Source of the DNA: Accumulibacter sp.
GTDB lineage: Bacteria > Pseudomonadota > Gammaproteobacteria > Burkholderiales > Rhodocyclaceae
Assembly: GCA_024235715.1 (NCBI GenBank)
Contig: JACKLW010000005.1
Coordinates: 992,001 to 1,056,000, forward strand
Reading direction: 5' to 3'
DNA: 64,000 nt
Both the position numbers and the translations under genes were made by a program. This document shows, piece by piece, positions 26,972-35,934 of the stretch. Each line of letters opens with the position of its first letter. Position 1 is the first letter of the stretch. The notes beneath the pieces were generated by a model. It made no database searches. It was not told the DNA's origin and saw only the letters and a program-made list of their open reading frames with translations.

Positions 26972-27645
26972 ATGTCTCGCAAGACCTCTCGATCCTGCAC
27001 CTGATCCTCAACGCCAGCGCCGTCGTGCAGGCAGTCATGCTGCTGCTGGCCGGCGTCTCGTTCATGTCCTGGTACTACATCTTCCGCAAGTGGTTCACAG
27101 TGAAAGCGGCGCGCGCGCAGACCGAACAGTTCGAGCGCGATTTCTGGAGCGGCGGCGACCTCAACAGCCTCTATCAGAGCGCCATCAACGACCGCCATAG
27201 TACCGGCAGCATGGAGCGCATCTTCGAAGCCGGCTTCCGCGAGTTCACCAAGCTGCGCAGCCAGACGAATCTTGATGCCAAGGGCGTCATCGACGGCTCG
27301 CGACGCGCGATGCGTGCCACCTACCAGCGCGAGATGGACAGCATCGACTCGCATCTGGCCTTTCTTGCTTCGGTCGGCTCGGTGAGTCCCTACGTCGGCC
27401 TTTTCGGGACCGTCTGGGGAATCATGCATTCGTTCCGCGGCCTCTCCAATGTCGGCCAGGCAACCCTCTCCGCAGTTGCCCCGGGGATTGCCGAAGCACT
27501 GGTGGCGACGGCCATCGGTCTCTTCGCGGCGATTCCGGCGGTTGTCGCCTACAACCGCTTTGCGCACGAGATCGACCGCCTCTCGTCGCGCTTCGAGTCG
27601 TTCATGGAGGAATTCTCGAACATCCTGCAACGACAGGTGAGATAG
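26968..27645 (+). CDS. tolQ: Tol-Pal system proton channel subunit TolQ
   Basis: The 225-residue inner-membrane protein has a first helix around residues 18-40 and the paired helices with SVSPYVGLFGTVWGIMHSF and GIAEALVATAIGLFAAIPAV. These form the proton path with TolR. TolQR energises TolA to constrict the outer membrane at division and maintain envelope integrity. It overlaps ybgC by 4 bp and precedes tolR by 4 bp. Confidence 0.97.
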   Translation: MNVSQDLSILHLILNASAVVQAVMLLLAGVSFMSWYYIFRKWFTVKAARAQTEQFERDFWSGGDLNSLYQSAINDRHSTGSMERIFEAGFREFTKLRSQTNLDAKGVIDGSRRAMRATYQREMDSIDSHLAFLASVGSVSPYVGLFGTVWGIMHSFRGLSNVGQATLSAVAPGIAEALVATAIGLFAAIPAVVAYNRFAHEIDRLSSRFESFMEEFSNILQRQVR

Positions 27646-27649
27646 AGCC

Positions 27650-28054
27650 ATGCGCCCACGCCGCCTGAAAAATGAAATCAACGTCGTCCCCTACATCGAT
27701 GTGATGCTGGTGCTGCTGGTGATCTTCATGGTCACCGCACCGATGATGACCACCGCCAGCATCGACGTACCGTCCGTCGCCAAGGCGCCGCAACCGCCCG
27801 CCGAAGCGCTGCAGGTGAACGTCAGGGCTGACGGAACGATGTCGCTCCGGACGCCGGGCGCCGACGAACGTGCGCTGAAAGGCGCTCAGCTGAGTACGGA
27901 GATTCGCGCGGCACAGGAGAAGAACCCCGAACTGGCGGTGGTCATCGTCGGTGACCGCACCGTCAAGTACGAAGCGGTGCTCAAGGTGGTAGACGAGTTG
28001 CAGCGCAACGAGGTCAAGCGCATCGGTCTGCTCGTTCAGCTGGCCGAGAAGTGA
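27650..28054 (+). CDS. tolR: Tol-Pal system protein TolR
   Basis: The 134-residue protein has a single membrane helix with NVVPYIDVMLVLLVIFMVTA, where the conserved Asp carries protons, and a periplasmic domain ending in VKRIGLLVQLAEK. It forms the TolQ-TolR motor. Its TGA overlaps the GTG start of tolA (GTGA), which indicates coupled translation. Confidence 0.97.
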   Translation: MRPRRLKNEINVVPYIDVMLVLLVIFMVTAPMMTTASIDVPSVAKAPQPPAEALQVNVRADGTMSLRTPGADERALKGAQLSTEIRAAQEKNPELAVVIVGDRTVKYEAVLKVVDELQRNEVKRIGLLVQLAEK

Positions 28055-29124
28055 GTTCTCGAGTAGTGCACTCCGTCGATACACCTACACCACCGCAGCG
28101 AGGCGCTGACCCGGCAAAATGGCGCTCGCTGACCCTGTCCGCACTGGTCCATGTGCTGCTCATCGCTGCGCTGTTCTTCGGCGTCCAATGGAAGAGCAAG
28201 GCACCGAAGTCGGTCGAGGTCGAGGTCTGGCGCAGTGCGCCGGCACCGGTTATGCCTACCAAAACCGAGCCTGCACCGCGAACCAGGCCTGAACCGAAAC
28301 CGGAACCAAAGCCCGAGCCGAAACCGGAACCCGTCCCGCCACCGGCTCCCCCGGCGCCGCCAAAGCCAAAGCCCCTGGCGAAACCCGAACCCAAGCCGGC
28401 ACCCAGGCCAGAGCTCAAGCCGGACATCGCGCTGAAGGACGACAGGAAGCCCAAGGAACCGCCGAAGAAAGAAGAGCCGAAAGCGAAGGAAGCACCGAAG
28501 AAGGAAGAACCCAGGCCGAAGGAAACACCGAAGAAGGAGGAACCGAAACCGAAGGAGCAGCCGAAGAAAGAAGAACCCAGGCCGAAGGAAACACCGCAGA
28601 AGGAAGAAGCCAAGCCCAAGCAAGCGCCCAAAAAGCAGGAGCCGAAGCCGGAACCGGAACACCGTCCGAATTTCGACGATGAACTGGCGCGCGAGAAGGA
28701 GCAGATAGCAAAACAGAAAGCGGCGCAGGAAGCGAAGCAGAAAGCAGCAGAGAAGGCCGCTCGCGACGAGCGCGCCCGCGCCGACGCTCTCGAGCGTCAG
28801 CGCAAGCAACTGCAGGCCGAGGAGGCCGCAGCGGAGCGCGCGCGCGGGCTCGCCGAGTACATCGACAAGGTACGCAGCAAGATTCGCGGCAACATCGCCC
28901 TGCCGCCGAGCATCGTGGGTAACCCGGAAGCGCTGTTCGAAGTAACGCAGCTGCCGAGCGGCGACGTGCTCGACGTCAAAGTGCGCCGATCAAGCGGCAA
29001 CGCGGCGCTCGACGCGGCCGTCGAGCGCGCGATCCGCAGGTCGTCACCCTTGCCCAAGCCAGCCCAGCCGGAACTCTTCAACCGCATACTGAACATTCCC
29101 TATCAGCCCTACGACAAGAATTAG
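28051..29124 (+). CDS. tolA: Tol-Pal system protein TolA
   Basis: TolA spans the periplasm and links the TolQR motor to TolB-Pal. The 357-residue protein starts at a GTG overlapping tolR. It has one membrane helix (about residues 26-45), a long Pro/Lys/Glu-rich stretch of PKPEPKPEP and KKEEPKPKE type repeats (about 70-215), a charged coiled coil (about 215-270), and a C-terminal TolA domain (about 270-357) with GNPEALFEVTQLPSGDV. The KKEEP-rich middle is longer and more repetitive than in many homologues. Confidence 0.95.
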   Translation: MSSRVVHSVDTPTPPQRGADPAKWRSLTLSALVHVLLIAALFFGVQWKSKAPKSVEVEVWRSAPAPVMPTKTEPAPRTRPEPKPEPKPEPKPEPVPPPAPPAPPKPKPLAKPEPKPAPRPELKPDIALKDDRKPKEPPKKEEPKAKEAPKKEEPRPKETPKKEEPKPKEQPKKEEPRPKETPQKEEAKPKQAPKKQEPKPEPEHRPNFDDELAREKEQIAKQKAAQEAKQKAAEKAARDERARADALERQRKQLQAEEAAAERARGLAEYIDKVRSKIRGNIALPPSIVGNPEALFEVTQLPSGDVLDVKVRRSSGNAALDAAVERAIRRSSPLPKPAQPELFNRILNIPYQPYDKN

Positions 29125-29234
29125 CAAGCTGTATGATCGGCGCGGTCGGGAACAAGACAGGCCGCGTATTTCCTGTCCTTTGGCAATCGCAAGGCCATCA
29201 ATCTTTGTTACAAATATCGGGAATGCAAAGGCGA

Positions 29235-29240
29235 TATAAT
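29235..29240 (+). promoter_or_regulatory. Candidate -10 element upstream of tolB
   Basis: A perfect TATAAT lies 26 bp before the tolB ATG in the 141-bp gap after tolA. No good -35 sits 16-18 bp upstream; a TTGTTA is 24 bp away, so only the -10 is supported. It could give tolB-pal-cpoB an extra promoter, as is known for tol-pal in other bacteria. Confidence 0.35.
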
Positions 29241-29265
29241 CGCGCATTCTGTATTGGATAGCGCC

Positions 29266-30558
29266 ATGTCAACAATGCTGCTCCAACTCCGCCGTATCTG
29301 CCTGTTTGCCGTCTGCGCCCTGGCTTTGCTGCAGACTTCCGCATACGCCCAACTGACCATAGAAATCACTGGTGCCGGCGCCAACCGTATTCCGATTGCC
29401 ATTGCCGACTTCGGCGGGGATCCGGGCGCTTCGCGGATTGTGACCTCGGTGATCCGTGGTGACCTTGAACGCAGCGGCCTTTTCAAAATGGTCGACAGCA
29501 GCGGCGTGGCGATCACCGAGAGTTCGGCACCGGCGTTCGAAGAGTGGAAGCTCCGTGGCGCCGACGCCCTCGCTGCCGGCAGCATCGGCACGAGTGCTGA
29601 CGGCCGGCAGGAAGCACGCTTCCGCCTTTACGACGTCACCCGCGAGACCGTGCTCGGCGGCTCCGCTTTCGTCACCTCGAAGGCGATGCTGCGCGCCGCC
29701 GGACACCGCATCGCGGACGTGATCTATGAAAAGCTGACCGGCGAGCCGGGCGTCTTCTCGACCCGGATTGCCTACGTGGTGCGGGTGCACGCCGCACGCT
29801 ACGAACTGCATATCGCCGACGCCGATGGTCAGAACGCGCAGGTGGCCCTGATCTCCAAGGAGCCGATCATTTCGCCTTCCTGGTCGCCCGACGGTGATCG
29901 CCTGGCCTATGTCTCCTTCGAAAACAAGAAGCCGGTGGTCTACGTGCATTCGCTGGCTTCCGGCAAACGCATCGTCGTGGCCAACTTCAAAGGCTCGAAC
30001 TCGGCGCCGACGTGGTCACCCGACGGGCGCCGGCTGGCGGTGGTGCTGAGCAAGGAAGGCGGTTCGCAGATCTTCACGGTCAATGCCGATGGCTCGGGGG
30101 CACAGCGCCTGACGAGCAGCAGCGCGATAAATACCGAGCCCAACTTTTCTCCGGACGGTCAGTCCGTCTATTTCACGTCGGACCGTGGTGGCAGCCCGCA
30201 GATCTACCGCGTTGGCATCGGCGGCGGCGACGTCCAGCGAGTGAGTTTCGAAGGCAGCTACAACGTCACGCCGCGCCTGTCGCCGGACGGCAAGTCGATG
30301 GCCTTCATCAGCCGGCGCGACGGCGGTTTTCGTTTGAGCGTGATGGACCTTGCCAGCCGGCAAGTGCAGGTTCTTACCGACTCACAAAAAGATGAATCAC
30401 CGACCTTTGCGCCGAATGGCCGGATGATCCTGATTGCCACCGAGGCAGGGGGCCGTGGCGTGCTGTCTGCAGTTTCGACCGACGGCCGTATCAAGCAGCG
30501 CCTTTCCATTTCGGCAGGCGATGTTCGCGAACCGGCGTGGGGACCCTTCAACAAATAA
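29266..30558 (+). CDS. tolB: Tol-Pal system beta-propeller protein TolB
   Basis: The 430-residue periplasmic protein has a signal peptide (about residues 1-28, ending in AYA), an N-terminal alpha/beta domain (about 30-165), and a six-bladed propeller. WSPDG-type repeats recur in the propeller ([56 protein letters not shown]). TolB shuttles between Pal and TolA. The ATG at 29266 is preferred over an in-frame TTG four codons earlier because the signal peptide begins there. Confidence 0.97.
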   Translation: MSTMLLQLRRICLFAVCALALLQTSAYAQLTIEITGAGANRIPIAIADFGGDPGASRIVTSVIRGDLERSGLFKMVDSSGVAITESSAPAFEEWKLRGADALAAGSIGTSADGRQEARFRLYDVTRETVLGGSAFVTSKAMLRAAGHRIADVIYEKLTGEPGVFSTRIAYVVRVHAARYELHIADADGQNAQVALISKEPIISPSWSPDGDRLAYVSFENKKPVVYVHSLASGKRIVVANFKGSNSAPTWSPDGRRLAVVLSKEGGSQIFTVNADGSGAQRLTSSSAINTEPNFSPDGQSVYFTSDRGGSPQIYRVGIGGGDVQRVSFEGSYNVTPRLSPDGKSMAFISRRDGGFRLSVMDLASRQVQVLTDSQKDESPTFAPNGRMILIATEAGGRGVLSAVSTDGRIKQRLSISAGDVREPAWGPFNK

Positions 30559-30599
30559 TGAGCCGCTTCAATTGCCAATTTCTGCAGGAGATAGATCCA

Positions 30600-31124
30600 A
30601 TGAAACAACTCGTCATCCCCGCTGCGCTTGCACTACTGCTGGCGGCCTGCAGTTCGACGCCCGACGCCGACAAGACAGGTGGAGCACCGGTCGAGTCAAG
30701 GGGTGGCCCGGAAGTCGCCACGGTAACAACTGGTGGCGTTGGCAACCAGCGCCTGCCGGCGGCGCTCACCGATCCAAACAGCATTCTCTCGAAACGGAGC
30801 GTCTACTTCGACTATGACAATTTCGAAGTGAAGGCGGAATACAGGGACCTGGTCGCCGCGCACGCCAAGTTCCTTACCGAGAACCGGCAGTTCAAGATGC
30901 TGATCCAGGGCAATACCGATCAGCGCGGCAGCCGTGAATACAACCTGGCGCTTGGCCAGAAGCGCGCCGACGCCGTCAAGAGGATGTTGGCACTGCTCGG
31001 CGCCCAGGAAGAGCAGCTCGAGGCGGTCAGCCTTGGCGAGGAGAAACCGAAGAATGAAGGTCAGAATGAAACCGCCTGGGCGGAAAACCGTCGCGCCGAC
31101 ATGCTGTACAGCGGCGAGTTCTAG
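30600..31124 (+). CDS. pal: Peptidoglycan-associated lipoprotein Pal
   Basis: The 174-residue outer-membrane lipoprotein has a lipobox LLAACSS with the acylated Cys at residue 18. An OmpA-like domain that binds meso-diaminopimelate in murein contains SVYFDYDNFEVK, IQGNTDQRGSREYNLALGQK and the ENRRADMLY end. The ATG at 30600 follows a GCAGGAG ribosome site. Pal is the outer-membrane anchor for TolB. Confidence 0.97.
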   Translation: MKQLVIPAALALLLAACSSTPDADKTGGAPVESRGGPEVATVTTGGVGNQRLPAALTDPNSILSKRSVYFDYDNFEVKAEYRDLVAAHAKFLTENRQFKMLIQGNTDQRGSREYNLALGQKRADAVKRMLALLGAQEEQLEAVSLGEEKPKNEGQNETAWAENRRADMLYSGEF

Positions 31125-31125
31125 G

Positions 31126-31929
31126 ATGTCAGCAACCGTCATCGATCGCTTGCCGGCGGGAAGGCAACTTCTCTCGATTGCCCTGTTGCTCGCCTCGCTC
31201 GGCGTGCAGCAGGCGCATGCCGGCCTCTTTGACGACGAGGAGGCAAGACGTCAGGTCAGCGACCTGCAGATCAAGGCGAACGAACGCCTGGATACGGTCG
31301 CCAGAGGGCAGATGGAACTCGCCAACCAGATCCAGGCGTTGCGCGATGAGAATGCACGCCTGCGCGGCCAGGTCGAGACACTGAACTATGAACTCGAGGC
31401 GGCCAAGAAGCGGCAACAGGACTTCTACATCGATCTCGACGGTCGCCTGCGCAAGATCGAAGCCCCGGCCGCGCCGCTCGCGCCAGTCGCCGAAGGCAAG
31501 CCCGCCGCCAACGACAGCAGGACCGCGAGCGAAGCGCCGACAAGAGTGGCCAGCGACCCGGCTGCCGAAACGCGTGAATATGAGGCGGCGCTCAATCTCT
31601 TCCGGGCCAACAGGCTCAAGGAAGCAGCGGCAGCATTCGAGGCCTTTGCCAAGGCACATCCGGACAGCACGCTGACCCCCAACGCCTACTACTGGCTCGG
31701 CAACGCGCACTACGCCCAGCGTGATTGCCGCCGGGCGCTCGAAGCACAGCGGGTAGTGGGTATCAGGTGGCCGGCCCATGCCAAGGCGCCCGACGCCTTG
31801 CTCAATGTGGCTACCTGTCAGCAGGAACTCGGCGACAGCAAGGGCGCACGGGATACGCTGGAAGCCTTGCTGGTAAAGTATCCGAACAGTTCAGCGGCGC
31901 GCGCAGCCAAGCAGCGCCTGAAAAAATAG
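31126..31929 (+). CDS. cpoB: Cell division coordinator CpoB (YbgF)
   Basis: The 267-residue periplasmic protein has a signal peptide (about residues 1-30, ending in AHA), an N-terminal coiled coil (about 35-95) that trimerises, a low-complexity linker, and a C-terminal TPR domain. The TPR domain includes YEAALNLFRANRLKEAAAAF, PNAYYWLGNAHYAQRDCRRA and KYPNSSAARAAKQRLKK. CpoB coordinates Tol-Pal with peptidoglycan synthesis at division. It starts 1 bp after the pal stop. Confidence 0.94.
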   Translation: MSATVIDRLPAGRQLLSIALLLASLGVQQAHAGLFDDEEARRQVSDLQIKANERLDTVARGQMELANQIQALRDENARLRGQVETLNYELEAAKKRQQDFYIDLDGRLRKIEAPAAPLAPVAEGKPAANDSRTASEAPTRVASDPAAETREYEAALNLFRANRLKEAAAAFEAFAKAHPDSTLTPNAYYWLGNAHYAQRDCRRALEAQRVVGIRWPAHAKAPDALLNVATCQQELGDSKGARDTLEALLVKYPNSSAARAAKQRLKK

Positions 31930-31933
31930 GCGG

Positions 31934-32593
31934 GTGGAGCCCTCGCCAAGAGCGCTTTCGCTGAAAATCAGCGAGATCTTTCTTTCCCTGCAAGGAGAAA
32001 GCTCCCGGGTCGGCCTGCCGACGGTTTTCGTCCGCCTGACCGGTTGCCCGCTGCGCTGTGTCTGGTGTGACACAGCCTACGCCTTCAGTGGCGGCCAGAC
32101 GGTGACCCTGCCGCAAGTCCTCGAGCAAGTCGCCGGCCACGCCGTCCACCACGTTTGCGTGACCGGCGGCGAGCCGCTCGCCCAGGCGGCATGCCTGCCG
32201 CTACTCGCTGCCCTCTGCGATGCCGGCTACTCGGTGTCGCTGGAAACCTCGGGCGCGCTCGATATTGGCAAGGTGGATGCGCGCGTACAGCGGGTGGTCG
32301 ACGTCAAGGCGCCCGGTTCCGGTGAAAGCGATAGAAATCGTTGGCAGAACCTTGCGCTGCTGACCCCCCGTGACGAGCTCAAGTTCGTCCTCAAGAACCG
32401 TGCCGACTACGAATGGGCACGGCAGCTGATCGCCGAAAGACAGCTCGCAGCCATCTGTCCGCTGCTCTTTTCGCCGGTTGAAGGAGAACTGCCGGCGACG
32501 ACGCTTGCCGACTGGCTGCTCGCCGACCACCTGCCGGTGCGTTTTCAGTTGCAGTTGCACAAGGTTCTTTGGGGTAAGCTGCGGGGCAGGTAA
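31934..32593 (+). CDS. queE: 7-carboxy-7-deazaguanine synthase QueE
   Basis: QueE is a radical SAM enzyme that contracts 6-carboxytetrahydropterin to 7-carboxy-7-deazaguanine in queuosine synthesis. The 219-residue protein has EIFLSLQGESSRVGLPTVFV and the iron-sulfur cysteines in GCPLRCVWCDTAYAF (CxxxCxxC), then VCVTGGEPLAQ. It starts at GTG 31934, 4 bp after cpoB, so it reads through from the tol-pal operon. The next queuosine gene in the window is queC, 2.6 kb downstream. Confidence 0.95.
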   Translation: MEPSPRALSLKISEIFLSLQGESSRVGLPTVFVRLTGCPLRCVWCDTAYAFSGGQTVTLPQVLEQVAGHAVHHVCVTGGEPLAQAACLPLLAALCDAGYSVSLETSGALDIGKVDARVQRVVDVKAPGSGESDRNRWQNLALLTPRDELKFVLKNRADYEWARQLIAERQLAAICPLLFSPVEGELPATTLADWLLADHLPVRFQLQLHKVLWGKLRGR

Positions 32594-32612
32594 ACCTTGC
32601 GAGGAAGCGGCC

Positions 32613-32993
32613 ATGAGCGAGCAACGACGTCACTTCTCCCGAATTGCCTTCGATGCGCCGGCACAACTGCAAGTCGGTGAGCAGACGTTCGAAGTGCGCG
32701 TGCTCGACCTTTCGCTGAAAGGCGCGCTGATCAGACTGCCTGCGCTCGCCGGGCTGCGCCCTGCGCTGGCTGCCGAACTGCGTCTCGCGCTCGACGAGGC
32801 TGGCGACGAGATTTGCATGCAGACCACGGTCGCCCACGTCGAAGGCAGCCAGATCGGCCTCGCCTGCCAGATCATCGACCTGGACAGCATCAGCCACCTG
32901 CGGCGCCTCGTCGAACTCAACAGTTGCGACGCTGAGCTGTTGCAGCGGGAACTGCCGGCGTTGTTCGGCGAGCGGACCGACCGCGTGCCTTGA
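32613..32993 (+). CDS. PilZ domain protein
   Basis: The 126-residue protein is essentially one PilZ domain. It has the c-di-GMP-binding RRHFSRIAF motif near the N-terminus and the LDLSLKGALIRLP segment (D-x-S-x-x-G type), followed by an IGLACQIIDLDSISHLRRL helix as in single-domain PilZ proteins. It may bind c-di-GMP and modulate motility or matrix production. It starts 19 bp after queE behind a GAGGAAG site. Confidence 0.88.
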   Translation: MSEQRRHFSRIAFDAPAQLQVGEQTFEVRVLDLSLKGALIRLPALAGLRPALAAELRLALDEAGDEICMQTTVAHVEGSQIGLACQIIDLDSISHLRRLVELNSCDAELLQRELPALFGERTDRVP

Positions 32994-33133
32994 CTTCGGC
33001 CGACCGCACCCTATCCTGAATAGTGCACTGCAACATGATGCCCGCTGAGCATTGGCGCAAGGCCGCGAGACACGGGCCTCGCGTCGCCGGCAGCGTGATC
33101 CGTGCGCAGCAGGCGAGAAAAGGGAGGAGAAAG

Positions 33134-34519
33134 ATGTCGCGGCAGGGAGTGCACCGGCTCAGCCGGCAATGGTGGTCGGCCGCGTCGGCGGCGTGCCTGT
33201 TGACCCTGGCCGGGTTCGCCATGGCAGCTCCGGCACTCGAAGAGGTGGCTGCCGGCGTCAAGGTCGATGCAGCGCAGATTTCGGTCTCGGGCATCTCGTC
33301 CGGGGGTTTCATGGCGCACCAGTTCCATGTCGCGCACTCGCAACAGATCATGGGGGCCGGCATCGTCGCCGGGGGGCCCTATTACTGCGCCCGCGGCAGC
33401 ATGCTTGACGCGGTGACCCGCTGCAGCGAATTCGTGATGCTCGAATGCCAGCGGCTCGGGCTGGACCCAGGGCTGTGCGGAAAGACCGACCGGGCGCCGA
33501 AGAGCAGAAGCGCGGTCGAGCGTGCGGCACGTGCTTCCTTCGCCGAGGCCAGGAAGCAGGAAGCGGCCGGCAAGATCAGTCGCCTGGACAATCTGCGCGA
33601 CGACCGGATCTACCTGTTCAGTGGCGCCTACGACAGCATCGTCCCGCACGGAGTGATGGCCACCGTATTCCACTTCTATGCCGATTCCGACAAGGGTGCC
33701 GTGCGGCAGGGCAACATCGATTTCAGCGGCACCTTCCCCGCCCGCCACACGATGGTCCGTGACGGCTTCAACAAGCCCGCCGGCGACGTGGTCGGCAACT
33801 GTGCCTTGCCGCCGGCGCCACCGCCACCGGCAGAAACGGATGCCTACATCGACGATTGCGAAGCAGTGGCCCGCAAACAGGAGACGGAGAACCATTGCCT
33901 TTGCCCACCCGCGCCCGTGGCGGGCGGCAAAGCTGCCGCCGCCTGCCCGCCGCCCGACAAGCTGGCCGTGTGCAAGGACCTGAAGGACGTCGATCTCGCC
34001 GGTGCGATCCTTGAGCGCATCTATGGCGCGCAGGCCTTGAACCAAGGCCGCGTCGAGGTGCAGGAGAGCGAACTGCGGGCCTTCGACCAGCGTCAGGTCT
34101 TCGGCAAGTTCTCCGACATCCCCTCGACTGCGTTGCAGGATGCGTCAATGGCCAGAGAGGGCTACGTCTTCATTCCCGAGACCTGCCGGGACGGCCGCCC
34201 GTGCAGGCTGCACGTTGCCTTCCATGGCTGCAGGCAGGGTGGGGCGACCGACCATCGTCGCGGCCATACGGGCAATCTGTTCGCCAAGTTCGCCGGCTAT
34301 AACGAATGGGCCAAGGCCAACGACATCATCATCCTGTATCCGCAGATTCAGGCGCGCAGCCTGGGACCGATCAATCCGCGTGGCTGCTGGGACTGGTGGG
34401 GACAGAACTACACCCACGCCGGCTACCACACCAGGGACGGCAAGCAGATCAAGGCCGTCGCGCAGATGATCAACATCCTCGCCGGTGGGCAACAGTTGCT
34501 GGAAGTACCGCTCGAGTAG
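33134..34519 (+). CDS. Secreted PHB depolymerase-like esterase
   Basis: The 461-residue protein has a signal peptide (about residues 1-30, ending in AMA) and an alpha/beta-hydrolase fold. The nucleophile Ser lies in the lipase-type motif VSGISSGGFMAHQFHVA, a late Asp in YLFSGAYDSIVPHGV, and His in LHVAFHGCRQGGATDH. RGCWDWWGQ near the C-terminus is typical of extracellular poly(3-hydroxybutyrate) depolymerases. A Cys-rich insert (about 215-300) is notable. The start follows GGAGGAGAAAG. Downstream lies a phasin, consistent with PHA metabolism. Confidence 0.85.
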   Translation: MSRQGVHRLSRQWWSAASAACLLTLAGFAMAAPALEEVAAGVKVDAAQISVSGISSGGFMAHQFHVAHSQQIMGAGIVAGGPYYCARGSMLDAVTRCSEFVMLECQRLGLDPGLCGKTDRAPKSRSAVERAARASFAEARKQEAAGKISRLDNLRDDRIYLFSGAYDSIVPHGVMATVFHFYADSDKGAVRQGNIDFSGTFPARHTMVRDGFNKPAGDVVGNCALPPAPPPPAETDAYIDDCEAVARKQETENHCLCPPAPVAGGKAAAACPPPDKLAVCKDLKDVDLAGAILERIYGAQALNQGRVEVQESELRAFDQRQVFGKFSDIPSTALQDASMAREGYVFIPETCRDGRPCRLHVAFHGCRQGGATDHRRGHTGNLFAKFAGYNEWAKANDIIILYPQIQARSLGPINPRGCWDWWGQNYTHAGYHTRDGKQIKAVAQMINILAGGQQLLEVPLE

Positions 34520-34622
34520 TCAGATGCGCCACGTGGGCGCACCGGAGGGCCGAAACTGCGTGCCGGATTGCCGGATGCGCAGCCGGCGAAGATTGATTCG
34601 CAGTTCGACAGGAGGACAGGAA

Positions 34623-35108
34623 ATGACAGACCTTTCTCAACAATTCGGCGACTGGAGCAAGGCCATCGCCAGCATGGACGTCACCAGGAGCAGCGAACGA
34701 ATGCTCGACATGATCGCCGCTCTCAGGCTGCCCGGGGTCAACATGGATGCTCTGGTAGCCAGCCAGCGCGACAATCTGGAAGCGCTGAATGCCTCCAATC
34801 AAGCCGCTCTGGAGGGCATGAAGGCGATCGGCGAATGGCAGGCGAAGTTGCTGCAGGAGACGATGCGCGAGCTGACCACGGCGATCGGCGGTCTGGCCCA
34901 GGCCGGCTCGCCGCAGCAGATGGTCGCCACAGAGACCGAACTGGCGAAAAAAGCCTTCGCGACCGCGGTCGGGCAGATGCAGGAACTGACCCAGATCGTG
35001 ATTCAGGCCAATCAGCAGGCTACCGCCGCGATCGCCAGACGGATCCCCGAAAGCCTTGGTGAAATCAAGGATGTGCTGAAGCTGCCGGACCCGTCGGCGA
35101 GGTCCTGA
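34623..35108 (+). CDS. Phasin (PHA granule-associated protein)
   Basis: The 161-residue amphipathic helical protein matches the phasin family: FGDWSKAIASMDVTRSSERM, an LEALNASNQAALEGMKAI helix, WQAKLLQETMRELTTAIGGL, and a C-terminal stretch with VIQANQQATAAIARRIPESL. Phasins coat polyhydroxyalkanoate granules and control their size. It has a strong AGGAGG ribosome site. With the depolymerase-like gene upstream it makes a small PHA locus. Confidence 0.9.
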   Translation: MTDLSQQFGDWSKAIASMDVTRSSERMLDMIAALRLPGVNMDALVASQRDNLEALNASNQAALEGMKAIGEWQAKLLQETMRELTTAIGGLAQAGSPQQMVATETELAKKAFATAVGQMQELTQIVIQANQQATAAIARRIPESLGEIKDVLKLPDPSARS

Positions 35109-35235
35109 GCGCGCGCGGGGCGACAGGGCAGCGTTCGCCGGAGCGGTGCCTGGCCCTTGCTGGCTGCCAGCGCCCGATCTTCGCTGCGTGGAAAAGCGAA
35201 CTGCCAGCGACCAATAGCGGTATATCTTCGACCCC

Positions 35236-35934
35236 ATGAATACGCCAACCAGCTCAAACGGCCAGCGCGCCGTCGTTCTTCTCTCCGGCGGGCTCGACTC
35301 GGCGACGACGCTGGCGATCGCCCGCGCCGCCGGCTTCGTCTGCCATTGCCTTTCGATCGACTACGGTCAGCGTCATCGTGCCGAACTGCAGGCGGCGGCG
35401 GCGGTCGCCGCCACGCTCGGCGCTGCCGAACATCGCGTCGTCAGCCTGTCGCTGGACGGCTTCGGCGGCTCGGCACTCACCGACGCGGCCATTGCCGTTC
35501 CCGTTGACGGTGTCCAGCCGGGCATCCCGATCACCTACGTGCCGGCGCGCAATACGATAATGCTCTCGCTGGCCCTGGCCTGGGCCGAGGTGCTCGGCAG
35601 CAACGACATCTTTGTCGGCGTGAATGCCGTCGATTACTCCGGCTATCCCGACTGCCGGCCGGAATACATTGCCGCTTTCGAAAGCATGGCCAGGCTGGCA
35701 ACCAAGGCCGCCGTCGAAGGGGCGGTGCTGCGGCTGCACGCGCCACTGATCAGCCTCGGCAAGGCGCAGATCATCCAGCGCGGCAGCGAACTCGGGGTCG
35801 ACTACGCGTTGACGGTCTCGTGTTATCAGGCCGATCCGGCGGGCCGCGCCTGCGGGATCTGCGACTCGTGCCGGCTGCGGCGTGCGGGCTTCGCCGCCGC
35901 CGAGGTCGCCGACCCGACGCGCTACGCCACCTGA
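35236..35934 (+). CDS. queC: 7-cyano-7-deazaguanine synthase QueC
   Basis: QueC makes preQ0 from 7-carboxy-7-deazaguanine using ATP and ammonia. The 232-residue protein has the PP-loop motif [17 protein letters not shown] at the N-terminus, [28 protein letters not shown], and four C-terminal zinc-site cysteines in [21 protein letters not shown]. It works with queE at 31.9 kb. Its 3' end overlaps the convergent CorC-like gene by 13 bp. Confidence 0.96.
   Translation: MNTPTSSNGQRAVVLLSGGLDSATTLAIARAAGFVCHCLSIDYGQRHRAELQAAAAVAATLGAAEHRVVSLSLDGFGGSALTDAAIAVPVDGVQPGIPITYVPARNTIMLSLALAWAEVLGSNDIFVGVNAVDYSGYPDCRPEYIAAFESMARLATKAAVEGAVLRLHAPLISLGKAQIIQRGSELGVDYALTVSCYQADPAGRACGICDSCRLRRAGFAAAEVADPTRYAT

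Noticed and set aside
28270-28660. Lys/Pro/Glu repeats as a stand-alone tandem DNA repeat
   Set aside because: They encode the periplasm-spanning middle domain of TolA, where such low-complexity sequence is normal.
35109-35235. PreQ1 riboswitch ahead of queC
   Set aside because: The 127-bp leader lacks the compact hairpin and A-rich tail expected of a preQ1 aptamer, so none is claimed.
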